Source of the DNA: Streptomyces sp. SS1-1
GTDB taxonomy: Bacteria > Actinomycetota > Actinomycetes > Streptomycetales > Streptomycetaceae
Reading direction: 5' to 3'
Length of the DNA stretch: 64,000 nt
NCBI RefSeq assembly: GCF_008973465.1
Contig: NZ_WBXN01000004.1
Span: forward strand, 3,822,501 to 3,886,500
This document shows positions 36,156-44,292 of the stretch, piece by piece. The notes below the pieces were generated by a model, which did not search any database, was not told the DNA's origin, and saw only the letters and a program-made list of their open reading frames with translations. Position 1 is the stretch's first letter; each line of letters begins with the position of its first letter. The position numbers and the translations under genes are program-made.

Positions 36156-36713
36156 ATGAGCGTCGACGCGATCGTGCACACCGAGTTCCCCAAGGGTTAC
36201 ACGGTCCTGTTCGGGGCTGACGGAAAGGTGATCATGACCCCGCAGAGCGAAGAGCACTCAAGCACCATCCGGTCGATGCAGATCGACTCGGCTGCCGCAC
36301 TGGGCCGTCATGCGAAGGTCACCTCCGACGTCTACATCGACTTTCCCGCCGACGAGAACTCCGCCCCCGATCTGGCGATCCTGCGCGAGGACGCCCGCAA
36401 GGAGGGCAAGCGCTACAGCTTCGAGGACGTTCTGCTGATCGCCGAGGTCGTCTCGACCTCCTCCGCGCGCAAGGACTACGACGACTGCACGGCGAAGTAC
36501 GGGCGGTACGGCATCCCGATCTATCTGGTGGTGGACCCCTACGCCCAGGAGGTCGTCCTGCACACCCAGCCGACCGGCACCGGTTACATCGCGGCACACA
36601 CGCACAAGTACGGCACGGGCAAGCTTCCGATCCCCCTGGCCGACGGCCGTACCTTCACGCTCGACCTCGACGAGCTGCCGCGTCCTGAGCCCGAGTCGGA
36701 CGGCCGGTCGTAG
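36156..36713 (+). CDS. Uma2-family (DUF820) nuclease-like protein
   Basis: A 185-residue PD-(D/E)xK-fold protein. The core reads APDLAILRED (putative Asp), LIAEVVSTSSARKDYDDCTA with the Glu and Lys/Asp of the active site, and KYGRYGIPIYLVVDP. Uma2 proteins are restriction-endonuclease-like, and many Streptomyces carry dozens of copies; their role is not established. GGAAGGAG lies before the ATG, and TATCCT near 36125 could be the -10. A paralogue is at 56117. Confidence 0.9.
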   Translation: MSVDAIVHTEFPKGYTVLFGADGKVIMTPQSEEHSSTIRSMQIDSAAALGRHAKVTSDVYIDFPADENSAPDLAILREDARKEGKRYSFEDVLLIAEVVSTSSARKDYDDCTAKYGRYGIPIYLVVDPYAQEVVLHTQPTGTGYIAAHTHKYGTGKLPIPLADGRTFTLDLDELPRPEPESDGRS

Positions 36714-36725
36714 GTCCGACCGCCC

Positions 36726-37901
36726 TCAGACCGACAGGGTCTTCAGGCGGGCGGTCGCCTCCGCCAGGACCGCAGCCTGCTTGCAGAACGCGAACCTGAC
36801 ATAGGGGGCGCCCTCCTCGCGGTGGTCGTAGAAGACCGCCGTCGGGATGGCGACCACCCCGGCCCGCTCCGGCAGGGTGCGGCAGAACGCGATGCCGTCG
36901 GACTCGCCGAGGGGGCGGATGTCGGCGGTGATGAAGTACGTGCCGGCGGGCCGGTAGACCGTGAGGCCCGCCTCCTCCAGGCCGGTGGCCAGGATGTTCC
37001 GCTTGGCGAGCATGTCCGCGCGGAAGTGGTCGAAGTAGGAGTCCGGGAGCGACAGCGCCTCGGCCACCGCGTACTGGAACGGGCCCGCCGACACGTACGT
37101 CAGGTACTGCTTGGCCGAGCGGACGGCCGTGACCAGGGCGGGGGAGGCCGTCACCCAGCCGACCTTCCAGCCCGTGAACGAGTACGTCTTGCCCGCCGAG
37201 CTGATCGTCACCGTGCGCTCCCGCATGCCGGGGAACGAGGCGAGCGGGATGTGCTCGGCGTCGTCGAAGACCAGGTGCTCGTACACCTCGTCGGTCACGA
37301 CGAGCAGGTCCCGCTCGACGGCCAGTTCGGCGACCGCCGCCAGCTCGGCGCGGGTGAGGACCGTGCCGGTCGGGTTGTGCGGGGTGTTGAGGAGAAGGAG
37401 GCGGGTGCGGTCCGTGACGGCGGCCCGTAGCTCGTCCAGGTCCAGGCGGAACGCGCCGTCGTGCGGGCGCAGGGTGACCGGCACCCGGGTCCCGCCCGCC
37501 ATGGCGATGCAGGCCGCGTAGGAGTCGTAGTAGGGCTCGAGGGCGACCACCTCGTCGCCGGGCTCCACCAGCGCGAGCAGGGCCGCCGCGATGGCCTCCG
37601 TGGCGCCCGCGGTGACCAGGACCTCGGTGTCGGGGTCGTACGTCAGGCCGTAGCGGCGCTGCTGGTGCGCGACGACGGCCGCGCGCAGCTCGGGGACGCC
37701 GGGGCCCGGCGGATACTGGTTGCCCCGCCCGTCGCGCAGCGCCCGTACGGCCGCCTCCCGGACCTCCTCGGGCCCGTCGGTGTCGGGGAAGCCCTGCCCG
37801 AGGTTGATGGACCCGGTGCTCAGGGCCAGCGCCGACATCTCCGCGAAGATCGTCGTCCCGAACTCGGCGAGCCGGCGGTTCAGCAGGGGCCTGGCGTTCA
37901 T
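36726..37901 (-). CDS. PLP-dependent aminotransferase, fold type I (kynurenine/aspartate-aminotransferase-like)
   Basis: A 391-residue class I/II aminotransferase: INLGQGFPDTDGPEEVREAA, NQYPPGPGVPELRAAV, LNTPHNPTGTVLTRAEL, VTDEVYEHLVFD, the PLP lysine in SSAGKTYSFTGWKVGW and the terminal VRFAFCK arginine. The INLGQGFPD N-terminus is typical of kynurenine/glutamine transaminase-like and MtnE-like proteins. The ATG at 37901 follows GGTGGAGAC. It may link to the kynurenine pathway at 48370-52136, but it is not in the same operon, so substrate assignment is open. Confidence 0.92.
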   Translation of the reverse strand: MNARPLLNRRLAEFGTTIFAEMSALALSTGSINLGQGFPDTDGPEEVREAAVRALRDGRGNQYPPGPGVPELRAAVVAHQQRRYGLTYDPDTEVLVTAGATEAIAAALLALVEPGDEVVALEPYYDSYAACIAMAGGTRVPVTLRPHDGAFRLDLDELRAAVTDRTRLLLLNTPHNPTGTVLTRAELAAVAELAVERDLLVVTDEVYEHLVFDDAEHIPLASFPGMRERTVTISSAGKTYSFTGWKVGWVTASPALVTAVRSAKQYLTYVSAGPFQYAVAEALSLPDSYFDHFRADMLAKRNILATGLEEAGLTVYRPAGTYFITADIRPLGESDGIAFCRTLPERAGVVAIPTAVFYDHREEGAPYVRFAFCKQAAVLAEATARLKTLSV

Positions 37902-37950
37902 GTCTCCACCGTTCTGACGCGGATGCTTGTCTGTTGTCCCGGGGCCAGCC

Positions 37951-38697
37951 TCACATCCGGGATCTCAGCACGTCGACCTCACAGCCCGGCGCGAAGGGGT
38001 CGAAGCCCTGCTCGATCAGCGGGCGAACCGCCAGCAGGCTGCGCAACGACGACCAGGCGTGGATCACGTCGAGGTCGATGTCGGTGCCGTAGCCGGTGAC
38101 GACGTCGTCGAGGTGCTCCTCGTGTCCGAGTACGAAGGTGGCCAGGTCGTACAGGGGATCTCCCCGGCCCGCCTCGGACCAGTCGATGATGCCGGTGACC
38201 TCGTCGCCGTCGACGAAGACGTGCGCGATCTGCAGGTCGCCGTGCGTGAACGCCGGGGTCCACGGCCGCAGCGCGGCCTCGGCGACGCGGCGGTTGCGGG
38301 TGACCAGACCGGCCGGCAGGACGCCGTTCGTCACGAGCGCCTCGCACTCGTCGGCGAGCTCCTTCCGCAACGCGTCGACGCTCCGGCCGGCCCGGCCGGT
38401 CCAGGGCGGCAGCGGCGCGTCGTGCAGCCTCCGGATGGCGGCGCCCGCCGCGGCCCACGCCGCCGGCGAGCCGGTCGCCGGCCCGCCGAGGCGCCCGAGC
38501 GTCGTGCCCGGGAGCGCGGCGGTCGCGAGCACGGACGGCTTGCGCCACAGGACCTCCGGGGTCGGGACCGGCGCGAGCGACATCGCCTCGGCCTCGATGC
38601 CGAGGCGCGCCTGATCGGCGTCCACCTTCAGGAACATGCCGCCGACGCGCAGAGTCGCGCGCTCGGAATGGGCGACGACCACTTCGACCTCATCCAT
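37951..38697 (-). CDS. Aminoglycoside-phosphotransferase-family kinase
   Basis: A 248-residue APH-fold protein with the catalytic loop FTHGDLQIAHVFVDG (Brenner-like HGD) and the metal-binding GIIDWSEAGRGDPLYDLA. The N-lobe contains RVGGMFLKVD with the ATP-binding Lys. It phosphorylates a small molecule; the substrate is unknown and need not be an antibiotic. The ATG at 38697 has no ribosome binding site; a TACTGG hexamer ends 6 bases upstream, so a leaderless start is possible. It lies 49 bases from the aminotransferase gene in the same direction. Confidence 0.88.
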   Translation of the reverse strand: MDEVEVVVAHSERATLRVGGMFLKVDADQARLGIEAEAMSLAPVPTPEVLWRKPSVLATAALPGTTLGRLGGPATGSPAAWAAAGAAIRRLHDAPLPPWTGRAGRSVDALRKELADECEALVTNGVLPAGLVTRNRRVAEAALRPWTPAFTHGDLQIAHVFVDGDEVTGIIDWSEAGRGDPLYDLATFVLGHEEHLDDVVTGYGTDIDLDVIHAWSSLRSLLAVRPLIEQGFDPFAPGCEVDVLRSRM

Positions 38698-38763
38698 GGG
38701 CGACCAGTACCCCGGGCCTGGCGCGGTGCGTAGAGTGCCTGCGGTCGTGGAGGGGAGAGGGCA

Positions 38764-39387
38764 TTGGACGCGGTCGAGTTTCCGTTGAGTGCCCGGGTGC
38801 GTGCGGGCCGGCGGTGGCTGGTGGTCGTGAGCGTGGTCGGTGGCGTGCTCGTGGTGGCCGCACTCGCGTCCGTGGTCGCGGGCGCCGCCGGCTGGGTGGC
38901 GGTGCCCCGCGCGGTCCAGGTCGTCCTCGTGCTGGTGACGCTGTTCGTGCTGCCCCTCGGCTGGGCCGGCACGCACGCCGTGTGGGCGCTGCGCGGGCGG
39001 GCCGAGCTGTTCGCCGCCGCCGGGGAGCACCCGCGCCGCCGCCCCACCGACCGGCAGCTCGTCGGCCATCTGCGGGACGAGCACCCGCTCACCCCGCTGT
39101 GGTGGACGGTCGCCGTCCTCGGCGGTCTCGGCGCGCTCTGCCTCGGGTTCGCGCTGCCGTTCGCCCTCGCGGACGGCGCCCTGCTCGCCGGTGCGTTCCT
39201 CGGCGCCGGACTCGTCGTGTCCCTGGCCGCCCTCGCGCTCGCCGTGCCGGGCATCCACCGCGCCGAACGGCAGGGCGCGGCGGACCGGAAGCGGCGCGCG
39301 GAACTCTGGTCCCTCCCCAGTGCCGTCGAACGCCGGCTCGCCGGCCCTCTCCTCGGCACGGGCGACGGGGCCCACCTCGGAACCTGA
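38764..39387 (+). CDS. Membrane protein of unknown function
   Basis: A 207-residue protein with four hydrophobic helices (about residues 18-42, 50-70, 113-135 and 138-160) and a charged C-terminal helix (IHRAERQGAADRKRRAELWS). The TTG start follows GGAGGGGAGA. It is divergent from the phosphotransferase. I do not recognise the family. Confidence 0.75.
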   Translation: MDAVEFPLSARVRAGRRWLVVVSVVGGVLVVAALASVVAGAAGWVAVPRAVQVVLVLVTLFVLPLGWAGTHAVWALRGRAELFAAAGEHPRRRPTDRQLVGHLRDEHPLTPLWWTVAVLGGLGALCLGFALPFALADGALLAGAFLGAGLVVSLAALALAVPGIHRAERQGAADRKRRAELWSLPSAVERRLAGPLLGTGDGAHLGT

Positions 39388-39534
39388 CCTCTCGCCGGCG
39401 GCCGATCCTCTGAAGTTCCTCAACTCTGCTTTGGCGCGCGAGCGCCCCGGGCATCTCCCCCGCACGCACCGAGCGGCGGCGCCCACGGGGGGATGTCCGG
39501 GTCCGTCTCGGGGGAACGGAAGGAGGCCGACGCC

Positions 39535-39876
39535 ATGGTCACAGGACTTGTCGTGGTGCTGGTCGCGGTGGTGTTCGTCCTGGTCTTCGTGTCCATCGCG
39601 CGCAACGCCGCGCGACGGTCGGCGAGCCGGGCGCGCGGGCGGGGGCGCGGCTCGAACCGGCGCACCTCGTACAGCCGCAGCAGCAGCAGCGGCAGCAGTG
39701 ACAGCAGCAGCAGCCACCACAACAGCTGGTGGGTCGGCGGCGGGGACACCGGGTCGTCCTGCGGGAGTTCCTCCTCGTCGTCGTGCTCGAGCAGCTCCTC
39801 CTGTTCCAGCGGCTCGTCCTGCGGAGGCGGGTCGTCGTGCGGCGGAGGGGGCGGATGCGGTGGCGGGGGCAGCTGA
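39535..39876 (+). CDS. Single-pass membrane protein with Ser/Cys/Gly-rich tail
   Basis: A 113-residue protein: an N-terminal transmembrane helix (VTGLVVVLVAVVFVLVFVSI), a basic stretch (RNAARRSASRARGRGRG), a Ser-rich region, then a low-complexity tail made of SSC and GGC steps (SSCGSSSSSSCSSSSSCSSG; GGGSSCGGGGGCGGGGS). Cysteines recur every four to seven residues. The ATG at 39535 has GGAAGGAGG upstream. The tail resembles the Gly/Cys tails of some Streptomyces membrane proteins, but the helix-plus-tail layout is unfamiliar to me. It may bind metal or form disulfide-linked assemblies at the surface. Confidence 0.65.
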   Translation: MVTGLVVVLVAVVFVLVFVSIARNAARRSASRARGRGRGSNRRTSYSRSSSSGSSDSSSSHHNSWWVGGGDTGSSCGSSSSSSCSSSSSCSSGSSCGGGSSCGGGGGCGGGGS

Positions 39877-39925
39877 CACGGGGCAGCTGAGCTCCACCCA
39901 GCAGGGGGAGCCGCATCCACCACGG

Positions 39926-39957
39926 GAGCGGGGCCGGTGCCTGGACCGGCCCCGCTC
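39926..39957. terminator. Terminator after the Ser/Cys/Gly-rich gene
   Basis: GAGCGGGGCCGGT (39926-39938) pairs perfectly with 39945-39957 around GCCTGG, 49 bases after the stop. Confidence 0.9.
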
Positions 39958-39977
39958 TCCGTCTCCCGGCGAAGAGC

Positions 39978-40015
39978 TCCGGCGCGTGCGCCCCTCGTAC
40001 AGGCGCACGCCGGAG
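39978..40015. terminator. Second hairpin, bulged
   Basis: GCGTGCGCC (39984-39992) pairs with GGCGCACGC (40002-40010), extended outside by CTCCGG/CCGGAG after a two-base bulge. It may reinforce the preceding terminator. Confidence 0.65.
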
Positions 40016-40077
40016 TTGAACAGTTGAGCTGATAAGCCCTCTGAGGGATGGAAACCCTACGAACTTGGGTAAAAACG

Positions 40078-40094
40078 CTGTGTCGCCGACACAG
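40078..40094. promoter_or_regulatory. Perfect 17-bp palindrome
   Basis: CTGTGTCG-C-CGACACAG, perfect with a one-base centre, in the AT-rich region 158 bases upstream of the DUF2617 start. The form is that of a dimeric repressor operator. Confidence 0.5.
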
Positions 40095-40251
40095 TTCATG
40101 ATTCAGTGAAGTTCACCTACGCAGCCCCTCGGACGTCCCACGGACACCCATCTGACCGCCGACAGGGCTGACGGGGCCGACGTCCCGGTGCCGGCAGTGC
40201 GACGACGGCCGGCACCCCACCTTCCTCCTGCGTGCCAAGCGGAGCCCATCC

Positions 40252-40818
40252 ATGCTCACGACCCTGAACACCGCCTACAGCGACACGCGCGCCGCCGACC
40301 TGGCCTGGACCCTGGGGCGGGAGCCGCTGCCCGCACTGGCCACGCTCGACCTGGAACTCGACGGGACCAGCCTGCAGTTGAGGTTGCTCGGCGCCTCCCA
40401 CCAGGTCCTCGTCGAGGAGGAGCGGGGGCGCTGTTCGGAGACGGTGGCCTGTATCGCCGGCAGCAGCACCCCCCTCCCGCTCGGAGTCGCCAAGCGCGCG
40501 GGCGACTGGGAGTACGAGTTCGCCGCCCGCGTCGAGGTGCTGTCGCCGGGCCAGTTCGCGGGCCGCGCCCAGGAGTTGCTGGCGCTGGTGGCCGACCACC
40601 CGCACGGCCTGGCCGGCGTGTTCCCCGGCAGCCCGTACGCCTTCACCGCGATGCTGGCCCGCCGCCACGAGGGGCAGGTGCACTGGCGGACCTGGCACGC
40701 CTACCCGCAGGACGGCCAGTTGGTGGCGACCCGGACCCGGGTCGGGGTGCGCGTCCCGGCGGGCCCCGGCCGGCCCACGGCGAGCCGGCTGCGCCCGTCC
40801 GCCGTCCTCGCCGGATAA
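40252..40818 (+). CDS. DUF2617 family protein
   Basis: A 188-residue protein starting MLTTLNTAYSDTRAADLAW, with TLDLELDGTSLQLRLLGASH, VEEERGRCSETVACIAG and GVFPGSPYAFTAMLA, features I associate with DUF2617. It typically precedes a membrane aminopropyltransferase gene in Streptomyces, as here (81-base gap). The function is unknown. There is no clear Shine-Dalgarno sequence. Confidence 0.8.
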   Translation: MLTTLNTAYSDTRAADLAWTLGREPLPALATLDLELDGTSLQLRLLGASHQVLVEEERGRCSETVACIAGSSTPLPLGVAKRAGDWEYEFAARVEVLSPGQFAGRAQELLALVADHPHGLAGVFPGSPYAFTAMLARRHEGQVHWRTWHAYPQDGQLVATRTRVGVRVPAGPGRPTASRLRPSAVLAG

Positions 40819-40898
40819 ACCACCGGCGCCCCCGGAGCCGCCGATTCCACACGTGTGGGTGACGAAGCGTGCCCCAGGCGTAACGTACCGTCGGCAAC

Positions 40899-42497
40899 GT
40901 GATCGAACCGCACGCGCCTGCGCCGCCCGGCACGACGCCCCCCTGGGGTGGCCGGGCGCGGCTGCCGGTCCGGCCGGACACCGGGCGGTTCCTGGTCCTC
41001 GCGGGCGTCTTCGTCTGCGCGGCCTGCGGACTCGTGTACGAACTCGAACTCGTAGCGCTCGCCTCGTACTTGATCGGGGACTCGGTCACCCAGGCGTCCG
41101 TCGTCCTGTCCGTCATGGTCTTCGCCATGGGCATCGGCTCGCTCGGCGCCAAACGGCTGCGGCCCCGGGCCGCAGCCGGGTTCGGCGCCATCGAGGCGGT
41201 CCTCGCCCTGGTCGGCGGGTGCAGCGCCCTCGCCCTGTACGCCGTGTTCGCCTGGACCGGCGACTGGGGCGGCCCCTGGGCGCACGCGCCCCGCGTCCTC
41301 CTCGTCGCCTTCTCGCTCGTCATCGGGCTGCTCATCGGTGCCGAGGTCCCGCTGCTGATGGAACTGATCCAGCGCATCCGCCGCCAGGACGCGGGCGGCG
41401 CGGTCGCCGACCTGTTCGCGGCGGACTACGTCGGCGCGCTCGTCGGCGGCCTCGCCTTCCCCTTCCTCCTGCTGCCGCTGCTCGGGCAGTTGACGTCGGC
41501 CCTGATCACCGGCGGGGTCAACGCGGTCGTGGGCGCGGCACTCGTCCTCGGGGTGTTCCGCGCCGACCTCGGCCCCCGGGCCCGCCGGGTCCTCCTCGCC
41601 GTCAACCTCGCGGTGCTCGCCGTCCTCGCCGTGGCCGCCGTCCTCGTCGACGACTTCGAGCGGGCCGCGCGGCACGCGGTGTACGGGCAGGACGTGCGGG
41701 TGGCCGTGCGGACCGGCACCCAGGAGGTCGTCATCACCGGCGGCACCGGCGGCCGGCCCCTCGACCTGTTCCTCGACGGGCGGCTCCGGGTCAGCGGCCG
41801 CGACGAGGGCCGGTACCACCAGGCGCTGGTGCACCCCGCGATGAACGGCGGGCACGCGCGCGTGCTGATCCTCGGCGGCGGCGACGGGTTGGCCGCCCGC
41901 GAGGTGCTGCGCCATCCGGGCGTGCGCCGGGTCGACATCGTCGAGTCCGACCCCGAGGTGGTCCGCCTGGCCCGCGAGGACCCGCCGCTGGCCCGGCTCA
42001 ACGGGTACGTCCACGGCGACGCCCGCGTCCGGGTGCGGGACTCCGACGCCTTCCGTCTGCTGCGGTCGGTGCCGCCGGGCTCGTACGACGTGATCGTGTC
42101 CGATCTGCCCGACCCCGGGGTGACGGACAGCGCCAAGCTGTACTCGCAGGAGTTCTACGGCCTCGCCCGCCGCGCCCTCGCCCCGCACGGGCGGCTCGCC
42201 GTGCACGCCGGGTCCCTCACCCCGGACCCCCGTGTCCTGTGGACCGTCGAGGCCACCCTGCGCGCCGCCGGGCTGCGGACCACCCCGTACTCCCTCGCGG
42301 TCCGCGACCCGGCGGCGGGACCGGCGCGGGCGCCGGACGACTGGGGGTTCGTGCTGGCCGGCAGGGACGGCCCGCCGCCGATGCGGGCCGGGACGGGCGC
42401 GCTCGCCCGCGCGGGCCTCGCGGCGGGGGTGCGGGCGGCCGAGGCGTCCCGGATCGGGGGGCTGCCGCCGTCGACGCTCGTGCATCCGCGCTACTGA
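40899..42497 (+). CDS. Membrane-anchored polyamine aminopropyltransferase (spermidine synthase-like)
   Basis: A 532-residue two-part protein. Residues about 25-245 form seven or so transmembrane helices. The C-terminal methyltransferase-like domain has the aminopropyltransferase motifs LILGGGDGLAAREVLRHP, VDIVESDPEVVRLA and DVIVSDLPDPGVTDSAKLYS. Soluble members transfer aminopropyl from decarboxylated SAM to a polyamine; the role of the membrane-fused form is not settled. The GTG start has no ribosome binding site; TACCGT ends 7 bases before it, a leaderless arrangement. Confidence 0.9.
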   Translation: MIEPHAPAPPGTTPPWGGRARLPVRPDTGRFLVLAGVFVCAACGLVYELELVALASYLIGDSVTQASVVLSVMVFAMGIGSLGAKRLRPRAAAGFGAIEAVLALVGGCSALALYAVFAWTGDWGGPWAHAPRVLLVAFSLVIGLLIGAEVPLLMELIQRIRRQDAGGAVADLFAADYVGALVGGLAFPFLLLPLLGQLTSALITGGVNAVVGAALVLGVFRADLGPRARRVLLAVNLAVLAVLAVAAVLVDDFERAARHAVYGQDVRVAVRTGTQEVVITGGTGGRPLDLFLDGRLRVSGRDEGRYHQALVHPAMNGGHARVLILGGGDGLAAREVLRHPGVRRVDIVESDPEVVRLAREDPPLARLNGYVHGDARVRVRDSDAFRLLRSVPPGSYDVIVSDLPDPGVTDSAKLYSQEFYGLARRALAPHGRLAVHAGSLTPDPRVLWTVEATLRAAGLRTTPYSLAVRDPAAGPARAPDDWGFVLAGRDGPPPMRAGTGALARAGLAAGVRAAEASRIGGLPPSTLVHPRY

Positions 42498-42578
42498 GCG
42501 GCGCCCGCGGGCATCCGGCCGCCGAATCCGGGGATTGTGTGGGTGCGGTTCACGCCATGCTGGGTAGGCTCGATCGGC

Positions 42579-43448
42579 ATGGAGCATGAGGTGTTCGTTC
42601 CGGTCGCGGCCGAGCGGCTCAGGGAGGTGCTGGCCGACCCCGTGCGGGTCGCCCGCGCGGTCCCCGGGCTCCAGCAGGACGCCGGTGCCGAACCCGTCGC
42701 GGGGCGCCTGAAGCTGCGCGTCGGCGGGCACACCATCACCTACCGGGGTGCCGTGCGCGTCACCGCGCGGGACGACGGTGCGTACGCCGTGGAGGGCGAC
42801 GCGACCGAGGCGCGCGGCAGCGGTTCCGTGAAGCTCGCGCTCACCCTGCGCGCGCGGGACGCCGACGGCGGCACGACGCTCGCCGTCGAGGGCGGCGCCT
42901 TGGCCGACGGGCGGATCACCGAGTTCGAGGCCGACGCCGTGCACGCGGCCGTCACCCGTCTGCTGAACCGGTTCGCCGAGCGGCTCGGCGCGGTGGCGGC
43001 GGAGTCCGCCGGGCCGGAGGCCGCCGCGGAAGGGGTCGAGGAGGCGCTGGCGCCGGGCGAGTTCGAGCCGCGTGTGACCAGCGACTTCGAGACGACACCG
43101 GACGCGGACGACCCGCCGGTGCCCGAGCCGGCGTCCGTCTTCGACACCGAGGTGCCGCCCCCGGCGCTCGACCCGGAGGCCGACACGGACACGGAACCGG
43201 AAGAAGACGACGAGGACGAGGGGGCCGACGGGGAAGCGCCCGTCGCGGAGGCCGCGCACGCCCGGCGCACGATGATCGGGCGCAGCGCGGAGGAGGTCGA
43301 CCACGCCCCGCCGCGCGGCCGGTACGCGCCGGTGCCGCCGCCCCAGTCCCTCGCGCCCAACTCGGCGCTGCGCTGGGCCGCCCCGGCCGCCGCGGTCGTC
43401 CTGGCCTCGGCGATCGTGGCCGGCCGGATGCTGCGCCGCCGCCGCTGA
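42579..43448 (+). CDS. CoxG/SRPBCC-domain protein with C-terminal membrane anchor
   Basis: A 289-residue protein. The SRPBCC fold (about 1-145; HEVFVPVAAERLREVLADPV, GSGSVKLALTLRARDADGGT) resembles CoxG and carbon-monoxide-dehydrogenase subunit G. A very acidic disordered linker (about 150-225, EPEEDDEDEGADGE) and a single C-terminal helix follow (LRWAAPAAAVVLASAIVAGR then Arg-rich). This is a tail-anchored cytoplasmic lipid- or ligand-binding protein. No CO dehydrogenase genes are nearby. TAGGCT ends 8 bases before the ATG; there is no Shine-Dalgarno. Confidence 0.8.
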   Translation: MEHEVFVPVAAERLREVLADPVRVARAVPGLQQDAGAEPVAGRLKLRVGGHTITYRGAVRVTARDDGAYAVEGDATEARGSGSVKLALTLRARDADGGTTLAVEGGALADGRITEFEADAVHAAVTRLLNRFAERLGAVAAESAGPEAAAEGVEEALAPGEFEPRVTSDFETTPDADDPPVPEPASVFDTEVPPPALDPEADTDTEPEEDDEDEGADGEAPVAEAAHARRTMIGRSAEEVDHAPPRGRYAPVPPPQSLAPNSALRWAAPAAAVVLASAIVAGRMLRRRR

Positions 43449-43488
43449 CCGGCGGGGCGGTCTTGATCGCCCCCGGTAGGGTCGTCCT

Positions 43489-44283
43489 GTGGGTACCGAA
43501 CAGATCACGCTGACCGCGGGCGACGCGGAGGTGGACGTCCTGCCGGGCAACGGCGGACGGGTCGGGGGGCTGCGCGTCGGCGGGACGGAACTGCTGCGGC
43601 AGGGGGAGCGGTTCGGCTGCTTCCCGATGGTGCCCTGGTGCGGGCGCATCCGCGACGGCCGCTTCCGCGACGGCGCCGAGGTACGGCAGATGCCGCTCAA
43701 CGCGCCGCCCCACGCCATCCACGGCACGGCCCGCGACGGCGCCTGGAAGGTCGCCCGGCACACCGGCGCCGAGACCGTCCTCACCTACGACCTCGTCGAG
43801 CCGTGGCCCTACCCGGGCCGGGTCACCCAGGTCGTCGCGCTCACCCCGGACAGCCTCACCCTGACCATGTCCGTGGAGACATACGACGCGTCCTTCCCCG
43901 CGCAGATCGGCTGGCACCCCTGGTTCAACCGGAACCTCGGCGACGGCGGCGAGGACGTGCGGCTCGACTTCACCCCGGCCTGGCAGGAGGAGCGCGGCGA
44001 CGACCACCTGCCGACCGGCAACCGGATCGAGCCGCGGCCCGGCCCCTGGGACGACTGCTTCGGGATGCCCGGCGGCGTCGACGTCACCCTCACCTGGCCG
44101 GAGCGCCTGGAGCTGAAGGTGACCAGCCGCGAGGAGTGGGTCGTCGTCTACGACGAGCAGGAGCCCGCCGTCTGCGTCGAACCGCAGACGGGACCGCCCG
44201 ACGGCCTCAATACCCTCCCGCGCCTGGTCACGCCCCTGGAGCCACTGGAGGCCACGACCGTCTGGAGCTGGCGGCGCCTTTAA
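43489..44283 (+). CDS. Aldose 1-epimerase (galactose mutarotase family)
   Basis: A 264-residue protein with family motifs: GCFPMVPWCGRIRDGRF, APPHAIHGTARDG with the catalytic-type His, IGWHPWFNR with the second His, and VCVEPQTGPPDGLN with the catalytic-type Glu. It interconverts anomers of an aldose. The GTG start is preceded by TAGGGT 6 bases upstream and by no Shine-Dalgarno. Its TAA stop forms part of the probable -10 of pyrE. Confidence 0.9.
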   Translation: MGTEQITLTAGDAEVDVLPGNGGRVGGLRVGGTELLRQGERFGCFPMVPWCGRIRDGRFRDGAEVRQMPLNAPPHAIHGTARDGAWKVARHTGAETVLTYDLVEPWPYPGRVTQVVALTPDSLTLTMSVETYDASFPAQIGWHPWFNRNLGDGGEDVRLDFTPAWQEERGDDHLPTGNRIEPRPGPWDDCFGMPGGVDVTLTWPERLELKVTSREEWVVVYDEQEPAVCVEPQTGPPDGLNTLPRLVTPLEPLEATTVWSWRRL

Positions 44284-44292
44284 GCTGGCGGC

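Larger units (their letters stand above)
39877..40251. other. Gene-free region with two hairpins and a palindrome
   Basis: These 375 bases hold two terminator-like hairpins (39926-39957, 39978-40015), then an unusually AT-rich stretch (about 40015-40110) with AGGG/CCCT and ACCC/GGGT arms and a perfect 17-bp palindrome at 40078-40094. A promoter or small RNA in the AT-rich part is plausible. The DUF2617 gene starts at 40252. Confidence 0.5.

Noticed and set aside
36250..36265. GCACTCAAGC inside the Uma2 gene as a HAIR element
   Set aside because: Only one arm is present and it lies within coding sequence.
37461..38099. Plus-strand frames over the aminotransferase and phosphotransferase
   Set aside because: Antisense to clear enzymes, with no start signals.
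39660..39880. Possible CRISPR or minisatellite because of CAG/TCC triplet runs
   Set aside because: The triplets encode a Ser/Cys/Gly tail in frame. There are no spaced identical repeats of CRISPR length.
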